Assembly (NCBI GenBank): GCA_019694835.1
Contig: JAIBBE010000132.1
Span: forward strand, 1 to 64,000
DNA: 64,000 nucleotides
Direction: 5' to 3'
DNA from: Fimbriimonadaceae bacterium
Lineage (GTDB): Bacteria; Armatimonadota; Fimbriimonadia; Fimbriimonadales; Fimbriimonadaceae
The notes below the pieces were generated by a model. That model was not told where the DNA came from, ran no database searches, and saw only the letters and a program-made list of their open reading frames with translations. A program made the position numbers and the translations under genes. Shown here piece by piece: positions 24,780 to 34,398 of this stretch; the first letter of the stretch is position 1, and every line of letters starts with the position of its first letter.

Positions 24780-25103
24780 ATGGCACGACTTCCCAAACGC
24801 TACCAACGCTTCATGACTGAATTCCCCGAGGTCGGCGGGGCTTACGAGGCCTACGGCGAAGCCGTCGGCAAGGCGGGTCCCCTCGACGAGAAGACTCGCT
24901 CGCTCGTCAAACTCGCCATCTCCGTTGGTGCGCGAATGGAGGGAGCGGCCAAGAGCCACGCCCACAAGGCGTTGCTCTCGGGTGCCACCGCCGAGGAGGT
25001 TCGGCACGTCGTGATTCTGTCCGCGCCCACGATCGGCTTTCCGAACATGATGGCGGGCTTGAGTTGGATCGACGATCTCTTGGCCAAGGAAGAGAGCGAC
25101 TAA
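24780..25103 (+). CDS. Carboxymuconolactone decarboxylase-family protein
   Basis: 107-residue all-helical CMD/AhpD-like protein. Seen: LDEKTRSLVKLAISVGARMEG and SHAHKALLSGATAEEVRHV, matching the CMD helix pair. The CxxC redox cysteines of AhpD are absent, so peroxidase activity is unlikely. TACACT lies upstream and there is no SD. It converges on the formate dehydrogenase gene with a 4-bp stop overlap. Confidence 0.82.
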   Translation: MARLPKRYQRFMTEFPEVGGAYEAYGEAVGKAGPLDEKTRSLVKLAISVGARMEGAAKSHAHKALLSGATAEEVRHVVILSAPTIGFPNMMAGLSWIDDLLAKEESD

Positions 25104-27982
25104 GCCGGTTCCACCCGAACCGCCGTTACTTTGTACTCGGGGGCACCCACGATGCGGTCCTTTCGAGGGCTGGTGACCAGGTTCAAGAAGATCTCGCGCG
25201 AGTGGAAGGTTGCAAAAACCTCACCGCGTCGAAGCCCGGAATCCAGGCGAACTGGCAACGTGGCTTCGCCATAGTGACTGATCACCCTCGCCCTCTCTCC
25301 GGCGGCAATGCCACAGGTGATCGCGTCATCCGGGTGCATATCGAGGGTGTCCGAGGGCCGCAGTTCTTGGTTGCGAGTTCGTGCCGTCATGGTGCCGGCA
25401 TTGAAATGGTAGAGCGTCCTGCCGGTGTTGAGGATAAACGGGAACTCGGAGGACGTGACCTCGGGGGTAGGGACGTATTCGACGCGTTTGAGGGCGGCTC
25501 TTTCACCGATCGGGAAGCGCTCGCGATGGAGGATTTGGGTCCCGGGGTGATCCTCGGTCGGGCAAGGCCATTGGAGTCCGGCTTGCTCCAGACGCGCATA
25601 GCTCATGCCTCCGCCTGGCGTCCATACCTTTCGCACTTCCTCCCAGATTTCTTCAGCCGAACGGAACGAGAACCCGGTCCGGCCCCCCTCTCCTGCGCCC
25701 GTAATGCGTACCGCTGGCGTCCCGCCGGCATGGCCCCCCTCTCCTGCGCCCGCAAGAGCCTCGGACTCAGCGGGTTTGGTGGCGGAGGAGAGGGGTTGGG
25801 GGAGAGGTGCCACGGCAGAGCTCCCAGCAGAGGTTCGTTCCGCTGGCATCATGCTGGCCTCTCCGTGCAAATCCTCAGTTGGCGGTGCCGGCAGGGTGCC
25901 AGCGGTATGGTCCATTGCGTCCGCAACCAACTGGATGATCTCCCAGTCCGGCTTGGAATCACCCACCGGCTCGATCGCCTTGTGAACCCGCTGCACCCGC
26001 CGCTCGGCATTCATGAACGTCCCGTCTCGCTCGAACGACGAACACGCGGGCAGGAAGACATGGGCAAATTCGCGGGCGGTCTCATTGAGAAAGAGATCCT
26101 GGACGACGACGAACTCCATGCCCTCGAACCGCCGCCTCGTGTCCGCCGCCGAAGCGACCGTGAAGACGACGTCATAGCCGATCGCCCAGAGGCCCTTGAA
26201 CGTGCCTGCATCCACCGCCTCGAGCATCTGCATGAGGTTCAGGCCCTTGGTTTCCGGCACCGGCGCTTGCCAGATTGCCCCGAACCGCTCCCTGCCCTCG
26301 TCGAGCGAGACGAAGCCGGTCAGGTTGCTCGGCTCACAGCCCATATGGGCCGAGCCTTGGACGTTGTTCTGCCCGCGAAGCGGGTTGATACCCGCGCCTG
26401 GCTTGCCCAGATTGCCCGTAATGAGGGCGAGATTGACGAGGCACATCACACCCTCGGTTCCTTGAATGTGCTCCGTCATCCCTAGCCCGTGGAAAGCCAT
26501 CGTGGGCTTGGCCGTCGCATACAAACGAGCAGCTTGGCGGATGGTCTCAGGTTCGACACCACAAACCTCTCCGGCCCGTTCGGGAGTCCACTCGCTGACG
26601 AATGCACGAAACTCGTCCACCTCAGCGACGCGAGTCGCAAGAAACTCGGAGTCGGCCAGGCCCTCCTCCAGGATCACGTGGGCCATCGCGTGCAGCAGCG
26701 GCACGTTGGTGCCCGGTCGCAAAGCGACGTGGACGTTGGCGTGCTGAGCGAGTTCGATCCGGCGGGGATCGATGACGATCAGGTTCGCTCCGTCCAAAAC
26801 CGCCTGCTTGATCCGCTCCCCCACGATCGGGTGGTTCTCGCTCGGGTTGCTGCCGATCACGAGGAAGGTCCGCGCCTTCTCGATGTCGTCATAGGAGTTG
26901 GTTGCCGCACCGGTGCCGAGAGTGGCCTTCATCGCGGCGGCAGTGGGTCCGTGGCACACACGCGCGCAACAGTCGACGTTGTTCGTGCCGACCACAACCC
27001 GTGCGAACTTCTGGGCGAGATAGTTGTCTTCGTTGGGTGCTCGTGCGGACCCGAGCACGCCGAGACTGTTTGGGCCATGTGCCGCGATGAGGCGCTGGAA
27101 TTCCGAAGCAACGAGGCTGATGGCCTCGTCCCAAGTGGCTGGTTCGAGGACACCCTTGCGTCGGATGAGCGGCGTCGTCACTCGGTCGGGGGCATAAACA
27201 TACTGGTGGGCATACCGGCCCTTTACGCAAAGATGTCCTTTGTTGACCGGCGCTTCGAGCACGGGGAGAACTTGGACCATGCGTCCCTCACGCGTCCCCA
27301 CCGAAAGCTCACACCCGACACCGCAGTAAGGGCATGTCGTCCGCGTCCAGGCGGTGGGCTGTCCCGATTCCTCTCGGGTCTTGTCGACGAGGGCGGCGGT
27401 CGGGCAGGCGTCTACGCAGGCCCCACAACTCTTGCAGGTGCTCTCCGAAAGCGGCCCCATGGAGTCCGGGATGACATGCGTTTCCTCGCCCCGGTCCATC
27501 ACCTGCCACACGAAGGACCCCTGGACCTCGTCGCAAATCCGAACGCAGCGGAAGCATTTGATACAGGCCTCGGGATCGAACCGGAAGTACGGGTTCGTCG
27601 TGTCGATCTGGCCTCGCTGGGTGCCCCCCGGGGTTAAGCCGAAAGTCCGTAGCCACTGGTGGAACGACTTCTCGGGGAACTGATCCACGAGTTCGGGCGG
27701 GTAGTTCTGCGCAAGCATTTCGATCTGCGCGCGCCGCGACTCGTTGAGATCGGGATCATCGACAACGACCGTCATGCCGTCCTGAGCCTTCAGCGCGCAG
27801 GCCGTCACGGGTCGATTGACGCCTTCCAAGCGGACGAGACAAAGGCGACACGATCCGGTTGGCTCCAAGCGCGGATCGTGGCATGCGGTTGGGATTTCCA
27901 GGCCCGCTGCATGGATCGCATCGAGCACCGAAGCCCCTTCCTTCACGTCAATTGGAGCCCCATCAATCGTGACGCGAATCAT
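25100..27982 (-). CDS. fdhA: Formate dehydrogenase alpha subunit with palindromic-element insertion
   Basis: 960-residue molybdenum/tungsten bis-PGD oxidoreductase. Domains in order: [2Fe-2S] ferredoxin-like (residues about 1-80), NuoG-like His/Cys segment, two [4Fe-4S] motifs (CIKCFRCVRIC, CKSCGACVDAC), N-terminal molybdopterin [4Fe-4S] motif (CPYCGVGCE), catalytic domain with CCARVCHGP (Cys in the selenocysteine position), then the C-terminal cofactor-binding domain. At residues about 690-768 an Ala/Gly/Pro-rich stretch is encoded by family B and A palindromic elements, in frame. Start: TAAGCT ends 6 nt before the ATG. No beta/gamma subunit or fdhD is adjacent. Confidence 0.9.
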   Translation of the reverse strand: MIRVTIDGAPIDVKEGASVLDAIHAAGLEIPTACHDPRLEPTGSCRLCLVRLEGVNRPVTACALKAQDGMTVVVDDPDLNESRRAQIEMLAQNYPPELVDQFPEKSFHQWLRTFGLTPGGTQRGQIDTTNPYFRFDPEACIKCFRCVRICDEVQGSFVWQVMDRGEETHVIPDSMGPLSESTCKSCGACVDACPTAALVDKTREESGQPTAWTRTTCPYCGVGCELSVGTREGRMVQVLPVLEAPVNKGHLCVKGRYAHQYVYAPDRVTTPLIRRKGVLEPATWDEAISLVASEFQRLIAAHGPNSLGVLGSARAPNEDNYLAQKFARVVVGTNNVDCCARVCHGPTAAAMKATLGTGAATNSYDDIEKARTFLVIGSNPSENHPIVGERIKQAVLDGANLIVIDPRRIELAQHANVHVALRPGTNVPLLHAMAHVILEEGLADSEFLATRVAEVDEFRAFVSEWTPERAGEVCGVEPETIRQAARLYATAKPTMAFHGLGMTEHIQGTEGVMCLVNLALITGNLGKPGAGINPLRGQNNVQGSAHMGCEPSNLTGFVSLDEGRERFGAIWQAPVPETKGLNLMQMLEAVDAGTFKGLWAIGYDVVFTVASAADTRRRFEGMEFVVVQDLFLNETAREFAHVFLPACSSFERDGTFMNAERRVQRVHKAIEPVGDSKPDWEIIQLVADAMDHTAGTLPAPPTEDLHGEASMMPAERTSAGSSAVAPLPQPLSSATKPAESEALAGAGEGGHAGGTPAVRITGAGEGGRTGFSFRSAEEIWEEVRKVWTPGGGMSYARLEQAGLQWPCPTEDHPGTQILHRERFPIGERAALKRVEYVPTPEVTSSEFPFILNTGRTLYHFNAGTMTARTRNQELRPSDTLDMHPDDAITCGIAAGERARVISHYGEATLPVRLDSGLRRGEVFATFHSREIFLNLVTSPRKDRIVGAPEYKVTAVRVEPA
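25677..25911. repeat. Palindromic elements (families A and B) inserted in the fdhA coding sequence
   Basis: Contains two CCCCTCTCCTGCGCCCG copies, one GGCGGAGGAGAGGGGTTGGG, the family A core at 25708-25730 and a variant inverted pair about 25838-25907. The whole block keeps the fdhA frame open and lies at a domain boundary of the protein. Confidence 0.85.
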
Positions 27983-28057
27983 GGTTTCAGCTTACTCGCC
28001 AATGGGCCGATTCTTCGGATTCGTGGTCAAGAATGGGGACAGCCTCGCCTGGCCTCG

Positions 28058-28531
28058 TCATTGAACTGGCCGCCCAGTGGCCAGGCCCTCGGCAAGTTGC
28101 TTGATGTACTCCGCCCGCTTCCGAAGGAACTTGGCCAGGTGACGCCGGATGAGAACCCGCTCCGCGAGCCAACCGAGCGGGCCGAAGGTCGCGGAGACTC
28201 GCGTTTCATCCACCATCGACGTCCCACCCGAAGACGCCTCAAACCGGTGCTCATGCCAGAGCGAGCGGAACGGACCACGCACCATCTCGTCCACGAAGAA
28301 CTGAGGTCGCTCCAGTTGCGTCACCTTAGCCGTGAGATTGAAGACGATCCCGAAGTGCCGCCCTTGAAAGGTGATCTCCTCTCCCAGTTCAAGCTTGCCC
28401 TCCGTTCGACCCCTAACCACTCTCTCGCCCGTTTGGGCCGCGCTGTCTTGATGGACGGAGACATCGAGGCACAGGTCAAAGCAGACTTCTGGCGCGGCGG
28501 CGATCCAGATTTCATGGCGAATCACGATCAT
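28058..28531 (-). CDS. SRPBCC/START-like ligand-binding protein
   Basis: 157 residues with the SRPBCC pattern: N-terminal strand HEIWIAAAPEVCFDLCLDV, then LERPQFFVDEMVRGPFRSLWHEHRF and a long C-terminal helix RHLAKFLRKRAEYIKQLAEG. The family binds hydrophobic ligands; the ligand here is unknown. GACAAT lies 6 nt before the ATG. It is divergent from the next gene across a short region. Confidence 0.82.
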   Translation of the reverse strand: MIVIRHEIWIAAAPEVCFDLCLDVSVHQDSAAQTGERVVRGRTEGKLELGEEITFQGRHFGIVFNLTAKVTQLERPQFFVDEMVRGPFRSLWHEHRFEASSGGTSMVDETRVSATFGPLGWLAERVLIRRHLAKFLRKRAEYIKQLAEGLATGRPVQ

Positions 28532-28598
28532 GGTCTGATTGTCTTTATGTTGCGACCGACCACTCCGTTTCTCTACTGTGGAGTTTGCGCGCGACTAT

Positions 28599-29342
28599 AT
28601 GATGGATGCCTTCGGGGACGAGGCGCGGCCGCTGGGCACCCATGAGCGGCGGCTGCAGCGGATGTTCGGCGACACCTACCCGCGAGCGTCGGTGCCGAAG
28701 CCCAAGGGCTTCTTCCCACTGCCAAGCGACCGGCGCCTCGCCAACTTGGTGACGGTCGTCCAAAACGGGCTGGTGGCTTCGAGCGAGGAGGGGTTTAAGG
28801 ACTATGAGTACCTTCTCGGCGTCGCCGACGAAATCCTCGATGCGGGAGTCCACTACCCGACCGCGATCAATCGGCTGGCGATTCTCTTTGCCTTGCGCCG
28901 CGATCTCGACGAGGTAAGACGGCAAGGTGAAATCCTGCTGGCCCAGATGACCCGGCACCTCAATGGAAACATGCCGGGCAACTTGATCGAGACTGCCGGG
29001 CAGATCGAGCACGGCCACCTTGTTCACTACGCGGCGCGACTTCAGAACAACCTCGCCGCCTACGCCTACGATGCTGGCGACCTCGATGAGGCCCGTGAGT
29101 ACCTGGCCAACGCGGTGGCGCTGCAGGAAGTCGATCCGTCAACCCCGGAACTCACCAAACTCGACCGCCAGTACGCACTGGCAGGGGTGATGCTGGAAGA
29201 GGCGTACCGGGTTTTTGCGGAGGCGTACGATCGCGACCTTGCATTGGGTCAAAATCGACTGCGCGAGAACGCGGACGACCATCCGCTGCTCAACACCCTG
29301 CTCGCAGTGCACAGCGCGCGACAATCGGGAGACCGAAGATGA
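28599..29342 (+). CDS. Hypothetical TPR-like protein
   Basis: About 247 residues, mostly helical. Seen: helix pairs reminiscent of tetratricopeptide repeats (INRLAILFALRRDLDEVRRQ; LQNNLAAYAYDAGDLDEARE with the TPR G/A-Y-A pattern). The start is uncertain: ATG 28599 (MMDAFG) or an upstream GTG at 28578. The frame stays open further left. Its stop overlaps the ATG of a 43-codon gene, and an ECF-like sigma gene follows, so the three may form an operon. Confidence 0.65.
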   Translation: MMDAFGDEARPLGTHERRLQRMFGDTYPRASVPKPKGFFPLPSDRRLANLVTVVQNGLVASSEEGFKDYEYLLGVADEILDAGVHYPTAINRLAILFALRRDLDEVRRQGEILLAQMTRHLNGNMPGNLIETAGQIEHGHLVHYAARLQNNLAAYAYDAGDLDEAREYLANAVALQEVDPSTPELTKLDRQYALAGVMLEEAYRVFAEAYDRDLALGQNRLRENADDHPLLNTLLAVHSARQSGDRR

Positions 29343-29470
29343 ATAGACTAATTCGATTGATTCTGGGGGGATTGCTCATCGCAGCCATCATCACCCCAAC
29401 CTTGGCCATCAAACACGAAGTGGGTCCACGACGAAGCGCCGACATCGTTCGTCAAGAAATCGGACCGTAG
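29339..29470 (+). CDS. Small exported or membrane peptide (43 aa)
   Basis: Starts at an ATG overlapping the upstream stop (ATGA). MNRLIRLILGGLLIAAIITP is a signal-anchor-like helix, followed by a charged C-terminal tail. The ECF-like sigma gene begins 4 bp after its stop. The tight coupling on both sides suggests it is a real gene; its role is unknown. Confidence 0.6.
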   Translation: MNRLIRLILGGLLIAAIITPTLAIKHEVGPRRSADIVRQEIGP

Positions 29471-29474
29471 GACC

Positions 29475-30026
29475 ATGGATAAGACTCGAGTCGCGAACGA
29501 TCGAGCCAGAGCGGCGCACATCGCCGAAATTCTGCTTGCCAGCACGGTAAGGGCCCAACTCTTCCGTTGGGCACAGGCGTGCATCGCCAACCCCGAGGAC
29601 GCCGACGATGTCGTTGCGATCCTCGTCGAGAAGGTCTCGCGTACTTATGGGGAAGCCGAGGTCATTCGCGAACACGTTCTGGCGGTCGCGCACAGCGCGG
29701 CGAAGACGATTTCCCTGGATGAGATTCGAAAACGAAGGGCGGAGAAGCGGGGCGGTTCGGTCCAGCGCGTGCCGTTCATCGAGGAAGCCGTTGGTGGATA
29801 CCTCCAGCAGTGCTCGGGCCTGGAAGCCGAATGGGTGGAATCCATTCTGAGACGTCTGCCCGCTGATCTTCAGCCGATTGCGCGGCTTCACATTTTCGAA
29901 GGCGTCGAGATCACCTCTGCGATTCGCACGGTAGCCGGAGAGATCGACGAACGCACGTTGGCGACCACCCGAGCCCGCTGGTATCACCACGTCCGCAAAC
30001 TCGATCCGCTGGTCCGCATGAAGTAA
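29475..30026 (+). CDS. Divergent ECF-sigma-like protein
   Basis: 183 residues. The N-terminal part (ANPEDADDVVAILVEKV, about residues 35-52, then KTISLDEIRKRRAEKRGG) resembles sigma region 2. The C-terminal part (SILRRLPADLQPIARLHIFE, about 123-142, then TTRARWYHHVRKL) resembles the region 4 helix-turn-helix. Both are weak matches, so this is a tentative assignment; an unrelated helical DNA-binding protein is possible. It is the last gene of the coupled trio. Confidence 0.55.
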   Translation: MDKTRVANDRARAAHIAEILLASTVRAQLFRWAQACIANPEDADDVVAILVEKVSRTYGEAEVIREHVLAVAHSAAKTISLDEIRKRRAEKRGGSVQRVPFIEEAVGGYLQQCSGLEAEWVESILRRLPADLQPIARLHIFEGVEITSAIRTVAGEIDERTLATTRARWYHHVRKLDPLVRMK

Positions 30027-30056
30027 TCGCGCCAAGCGGATACAATAGCCACACAC

Positions 30057-31349
30057 ATGGACCCGGTCACGGCGCTTGCCGTCAGTGCGGCGTTGATCCT
30101 CGCGAACGGCCTTTTCGTTGCCGCCGAATACGGGCTGGTGAGTTCCCGCCGCAGCCGCATCGATTCGCTCGCCAAGCGCGGCAGCCGCAATGCCAAGAAC
30201 CTGCAGAAGATGCTCGACGAGCTTCCGCTCTATGTTGCTGGCATCCAAGTGGCCATCACCATGCTCGGGATCGGCATTGGATCGTTTACGGAGCCGTTCG
30301 TCAGCAAGGAACTCACCAAGCTCTTCGGAGAGTCGGTTCCAAGGGCCGTCGCCTTCGTGATCTCGTTGTTTCTGGTGACCTTCGTCTTCGTCATCATCGG
30401 CGAGTTGGTGCCGAAGTACCTCACGCTGGCTTCTCCAGAGAAATGGGCGCTTGCTCTCGGTACGCCGGTTCGGATTTTCGTCAAGGTGCTCAGCCCGCTG
30501 ATCTGGCTCGTGGAGAAAACTGGGGCCCTTATCCTCAAGTTGTTCGGCATCGACATGAGCAAGACTCAGGGCGACGCGGTCACGAAGGAAGAACTGGCCC
30601 TGCTGCTCAAGTCGAGTAGTTCCGATCTCTTCGAGCAAGAGCACGCCCAAGTTGTCTCGAAGGCTCTCCGCCTCGACCGCCTCGACGTCAGCGACATCAT
30701 GATCCACCGGCTCGATATTCGCTGGATCGACATCGCGACGCCAAGAGACGACCTGATGACCCAACTCGGGCGGATGAGCCACAGCCGAATCCCGGTTTGC
30801 GAGGGCGATATCGACGAACTGAAGGGCATCGTCTACCTCCAGGACGTGGTGCGCACTTGGAATGCCCCCGACTTCGACCTGGCGAAGATCCTGCGTCCGG
30901 TGGAGGCCGTACCTGAGAACCTGACCCTTTCACGGGCGATCAACCGGATGCGGGAAGCTCAAACCCAAATCCTGATCGTGATGGACGAGTATGGCGGGAC
31001 GAGCGGCCTCATCACACTGGAAGACATCATCGAGGAGGTCTTTGGCGAACTCGAAGATCAGCCGGAGAGTACGAGGCCTCCCATTGAGCGGATCGGCCAG
31101 AATCGGGTGACGGCTCGCGCTGATGTCCGCTATGACGAACTCCTGAGCTTCCTCGGCTTGGATACCGACGAAGAGACGCCGACCGAAACGCTCGCCACCC
31201 TCGTGATCAACTCTCTCGGACGCGTTCCGAAGTTGGGAGATATCGCCGAGACGGACATCGGTCGGATTCGGGTCGAGAACATGGCCCGACGGCGTATCAC
31301 CCGCGTCTGGATTCAGCTTTCGCGAGCGGGCTCGCCGACCGATTCGTAG
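30057..31349 (+). CDS. Hemolysin C/CNNM-CorC-type membrane protein
   Basis: 430 residues: DUF21 (CNNM) membrane domain in the first about 190 residues with four hydrophobic segments, a CBS pair (about 205-330, DIMIHRLDIRWI ... EYGGTSGLITLEDIIEEVFG), then a CorC_HlyC domain (about 345-425). The family exports Mg2+ or Co2+, or is a Na+-coupled transporter; substrate not deduced. TACAAT lies 10 nt before the ATG. It overlaps the phoU 3' end by 37 bp (convergent). Confidence 0.9.
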   Translation: MDPVTALAVSAALILANGLFVAAEYGLVSSRRSRIDSLAKRGSRNAKNLQKMLDELPLYVAGIQVAITMLGIGIGSFTEPFVSKELTKLFGESVPRAVAFVISLFLVTFVFVIIGELVPKYLTLASPEKWALALGTPVRIFVKVLSPLIWLVEKTGALILKLFGIDMSKTQGDAVTKEELALLLKSSSSDLFEQEHAQVVSKALRLDRLDVSDIMIHRLDIRWIDIATPRDDLMTQLGRMSHSRIPVCEGDIDELKGIVYLQDVVRTWNAPDFDLAKILRPVEAVPENLTLSRAINRMREAQTQILIVMDEYGGTSGLITLEDIIEEVFGELEDQPESTRPPIERIGQNRVTARADVRYDELLSFLGLDTDEETPTETLATLVINSLGRVPKLGDIAETDIGRIRVENMARRRITRVWIQLSRAGSPTDS

Positions 31350-31975
31350 TGAACCTGCAGGCGCTTGGCAATCGCCACTGCCCGATCTGCGATGTGTTCC
31401 AGCGCATGGAACGCGTCGATCGTCCGCACGAGCGATTTGGCCTGATCCGGATTCTGCCGAATGAGTTCAACCGCCCGATTTCGCGCCTCTGAGTAGGCCT
31501 TGTCGACTTCTTCGTCGAAGTCGATCACTTCCCGTGCCAACTCGTGCGAATAGTCGGTGTACAGCCGTAGCGCTGAGGCAAAGGCAAGGCGAGCTTTGCG
31601 CCCCATCTCGTGGAGGGCCATGCGCAATTCGCCGGGGAACTGTCCGCCGAGTTTGGTCGCGCGTCGAGCCAGCTTCACCGCATCGTCGGCCACTTTCTCG
31701 ATTTCGCCGATGACGCCGAGGGTTGACGTCAGCATCCGAAGATCGTTGGCGACGGGCGCCTCCTGCATCACGAGGAGCACCGTGGACCGGATCGTGTCCT
31801 GTTCCAAGCGGTCGACCTCGTCGTCGGACTGGATGACCTCGCGCGCCAAGGTTAAGTCGTTGTTTTGCATCGCATCGACGGCCTGTTGGGCCATTTCGCT
31901 CGCGAGATTGCCCATCCGCACCACGTCGGAGCGGATTTGATCGAGTTTCTCGTCGAATTTCTGGCGCGGAGTCAT
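31313..31975 (-). CDS. phoU: Phosphate-transport regulator PhoU
   Basis: 220-residue PhoU with two three-helix-bundle repeats. Seen: the metal-binding E/D-x-x-x-D signature in MAQQAVDAM...VIQSDDEVDRLE and again in REVIDFDEEVDKAYSE. It connects the Pst transporter to the PhoR kinase in phosphate signalling; no pst genes are in the window. The start at 31975 (MTPRQKF) is preferred over an upstream ATG at 32032. Convergent with the CorC-like gene. Confidence 0.93.
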   Translation of the reverse strand: MTPRQKFDEKLDQIRSDVVRMGNLASEMAQQAVDAMQNNDLTLAREVIQSDDEVDRLEQDTIRSTVLLVMQEAPVANDLRMLTSTLGVIGEIEKVADDAVKLARRATKLGGQFPGELRMALHEMGRKARLAFASALRLYTDYSHELAREVIDFDEEVDKAYSEARNRAVELIRQNPDQAKSLVRTIDAFHALEHIADRAVAIAKRLQVHYESVGEPARES

Positions 31976-32260
31976 GGTCTGATAAAGGGGGCCTAAATTG
32001 TTAAGACGTTTCCCAGCGGGCAAATGGTGCAACCGAGCGATCTGGGTTGGAGGCTCTCGCCCCTCCCCGCAAATTTGATGAGTAGATCAGCGAATGGCTG
32101 AATGGCACGAATCCTGCTTCGACAAATCCTCGGAGCGATGACCTGCGTTTTGACCGGCCGAGACCCACAATGTAAAGGAGAGGAACTCGGACGGGCGAAG
32201 GTCCCAGCGGGGATAATCACGGAAGGCCGCAAGGCGCGTACGAGAATTATGGAGGATTCA
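31976..32260. other. 285-bp divergent gap between phoU and clpP
   Basis: The right end holds the clpP SD (GGAGG, 32251 approx.). No repeat elements or reading frames of note are visible in the middle; a clpP promoter could not be placed with confidence. Confidence 0.4.
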
Positions 32261-32863
32261 ATGAGTGAACTTCGAGGTATGGGCGTTCCGTACGTCATCG
32301 AGCAGACCGCTCGAGGCGAGCGCAGCTACGACATTTGGTCCCGTTTGCTGAAGGATCGCATCGTGTTTTTGGGCACCGCCGTCGATGACTACGTCGCGAA
32401 CCTGCTCGTCGCCCAGTTCCTGTTCCTGGAAAAGGAAGATCCGGACAAGGACATCGATTTCTATATTCACAGCCCGGGAGGCTCGGTGAGCGCGGGCATG
32501 GCGATTTATGACGCCATGAACATCGTCAAGTGCGACGTCGCAACGATTTGCGTCGGTCAGGCGGCCTCCATGGGTGCGGTCTTGCTGTGCGGCGGTGCGG
32601 CTGGCAAGCGCTATTGCCTTGAGAACGCGCGAGTGATGATTCACCAGGGCTCAGCGGGCACCCAGGGCACCATCGCGGACATGAATGTAGCCCTCGCTGA
32701 GTTCAATCGCTACAACAAAATCATCTTTGATACCATCGCCAAACATACGGGGCAACCCGTCGACAAAGTCCAGAAAGACTGTGACCGTGACTTCTTTATG
32801 AGCGCAGAAGAAGCAAAAGAATATGGACTTGTCGATAAAGTTCTGGGACCTGGTGTACGATAA
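32261..32863 (+). CDS. clpP: ATP-dependent Clp protease proteolytic subunit
   Basis: 200-residue ClpP serine peptidase, the barrel component of the ClpXP protease. Seen: catalytic Ser103 in GQAASMG, His128 in MIHQGS, and Asp173. The start at 32261 (MSELRG) follows a clear GGAGG; upstream in-frame ATGs are less supported. clpX begins 15 bp after the stop with its own SD, so clpP-clpX form an operon. Confidence 0.96.
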   Translation: MSELRGMGVPYVIEQTARGERSYDIWSRLLKDRIVFLGTAVDDYVANLLVAQFLFLEKEDPDKDIDFYIHSPGGSVSAGMAIYDAMNIVKCDVATICVGQAASMGAVLLCGGAAGKRYCLENARVMIHQGSAGTQGTIADMNVALAEFNRYNKIIFDTIAKHTGQPVDKVQKDCDRDFFMSAEEAKEYGLVDKVLGPGVR

Positions 32864-32877
32864 TCTAAAGGAGAGCT

Positions 32878-34173
32878 ATGGCTAGGATCGTGGAACGTCG
32901 AGACCAATGTTGCCTTTGCGGCAAAACGAAGGATCAAGTGAAGAAGCTCATCGTGGGCTTGCACGGGGCTGTCTGCTGTGACTGCATCGACCTGTGCAAC
33001 GACATTCTTCAAAATGATCAGGACAAGCAGCAGGCAACCCAGCCGAAGGAGAGCCGTCGAACGGCGGCGAGCCCGGTTGGCAAGGCTCAAGTTCCCAAGC
33101 CAAAGGAAATCGTGGCGTTCCTGGATTCCTACGTCATTGGCCAAGAGCAGGCAAAACGTGCTCTTTCGGTCGCGGTGTACAACCACTACAAACGGGTAAC
33201 CGAAGCGGCCAACTCGGAAGTCGAGCTCTCCAAGAGCAACATCCTCATGATCGGGCCAACCGGTTCGGGCAAGACCCTCCTTGCCCAAACCCTGGCCCGC
33301 ATGCTCAACGTGCCTTTCGCCATCGCCGACGCGACTGCCCTCACCGAAGCGGGCTACGTCGGCGAGGACGTCGAGAACATCCTGCTCAAGCTGTACCAGT
33401 CGGCCGATCAGATGGACTCGAAGCGGGCCAAAGAACTCTGCGAGCGAGGCATCATCTATGTGGACGAGATCGACAAGATCTCCCGAAAGGGCGACAACCC
33501 ATCGATCACCCGAGATGTCAGCGGCGAAGGAGTGCAGCAGGCGCTCCTCAAAATTCTCGAAGGGACGACCGCCAACGTGCCCCCGCAGGGCGGACGAAAG
33601 CACCCGCAGCAGGAGTACATCCAGATCGACACGAAGAACATCCTGTTCGTCTGCGGTGGAGCTTTCGATGGTCTGGAAGACATCATCATGCGGCGCCAGC
33701 GCGAGAATACGATGGGCTTCCGATCAGAGCCACAGAGCAAGCTGGAGCGCAACAAGGACATCTTGCAGAAGGTGCTGCCCGACGATCTCATCAAGTTCGG
33801 CCTGATTCCCGAGTTCATTGGTCGACTGCCAGTGGTAGCCACTCTCGATCAGCTAGACGAAGACACGCTCGTGCGAATCCTGACCGAGCCAAAGAACGCG
33901 TTGCTCAAGCAGTATGCAAAGTTCTTCGAACTCGACGGCGTCCAGCTCGAAGTCAAGCCCGGCGCACTCGCCGAAATCGCACGCGAGGCCCTCAAGCGCA
34001 AGACCGGTGCACGAGCCCTTCGAGGCATCATCGAGCACCTCATGCTCGAGGTGATGTACGAAGTGCCGAGCAGCGAAGATGTCGAGAAGGTGGTTGTCTT
34101 GGAAGGCGTCATTGACGACGATCGCCGACCGGTTCTGCTACGCAAGGGCGAGAACCTGAAGCAAGCCAGCTAG
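32878..34173 (+). CDS. clpX: ATP-dependent Clp protease ATP-binding subunit ClpX
   Basis: 431-residue AAA+ unfoldase. Seen: N-terminal zinc-binding domain with CCLCGK and CCDCIDLC, Walker A GPTGSGKT, Walker [11 protein letters not shown], the pore loop GYVGED, and the ClpP-docking region around IGF-like segment ([12 protein letters not shown]). AAAGGAG precedes the ATG. Second gene after clpP. Confidence 0.96.
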   Translation: MARIVERRDQCCLCGKTKDQVKKLIVGLHGAVCCDCIDLCNDILQNDQDKQQATQPKESRRTAASPVGKAQVPKPKEIVAFLDSYVIGQEQAKRALSVAVYNHYKRVTEAANSEVELSKSNILMIGPTGSGKTLLAQTLARMLNVPFAIADATALTEAGYVGEDVENILLKLYQSADQMDSKRAKELCERGIIYVDEIDKISRKGDNPSITRDVSGEGVQQALLKILEGTTANVPPQGGRKHPQQEYIQIDTKNILFVCGGAFDGLEDIIMRRQRENTMGFRSEPQSKLERNKDILQKVLPDDLIKFGLIPEFIGRLPVVATLDQLDEDTLVRILTEPKNALLKQYAKFFELDGVQLEVKPGALAEIAREALKRKTGARALRGIIEHLMLEVMYEVPSSEDVEKVVVLEGVIDDDRRPVLLRKGENLKQAS

Positions 34174-34217
34174 AAAGTTAGCGAGCCAAGAAAGCACTGT
34201 GGGGTTAGCCTCGCCTG

Positions 34218-34317
34218 GGTGGCCGGGGTGATGAATTGTGCACCCCGGCGCTGCCAATTGCGGAAGGCTGTTGGCGTTTGGCAGAACCGGGGTGCACAAT
34301 TCATCACCCCGGCCACC
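34218..34317. repeat. Family D 100-bp inverted repeat
   Basis: 31-bp perfect arms (left 34218-34248, right 34287-34317) beginning GGTGGCCGGGGTGATGAATT. A near-identical element is at 41751-41852 with arms one base longer. It looks like a mobile palindromic element; in both places it sits just after a rightward gene, so it could also act as a bidirectional terminator. Confidence 0.9.
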
Positions 34318-34387
34318 CGTCCCTTATGATTCATCGCGCCGCTTCAGAAGCTCCCCGCTACCCGTCCCCCGCCACCCGCTACCAGTC

Positions 34388-34393
34388 TAAAAT
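34388..34393 (+). promoter_or_regulatory. Start-proximal -10 element
   Basis: TAAAAT, then AGGCG, then ATG 34399. Confidence 0.6.
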
Positions 34394-34398
34394 AGGCG

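Noticed and set aside
29409..30782. Leftward 457-codon frame
   Set aside because: Antisense to the sigma-like and CorC-like genes, both of which are clear; the composition is that of a GC-rich shadow.
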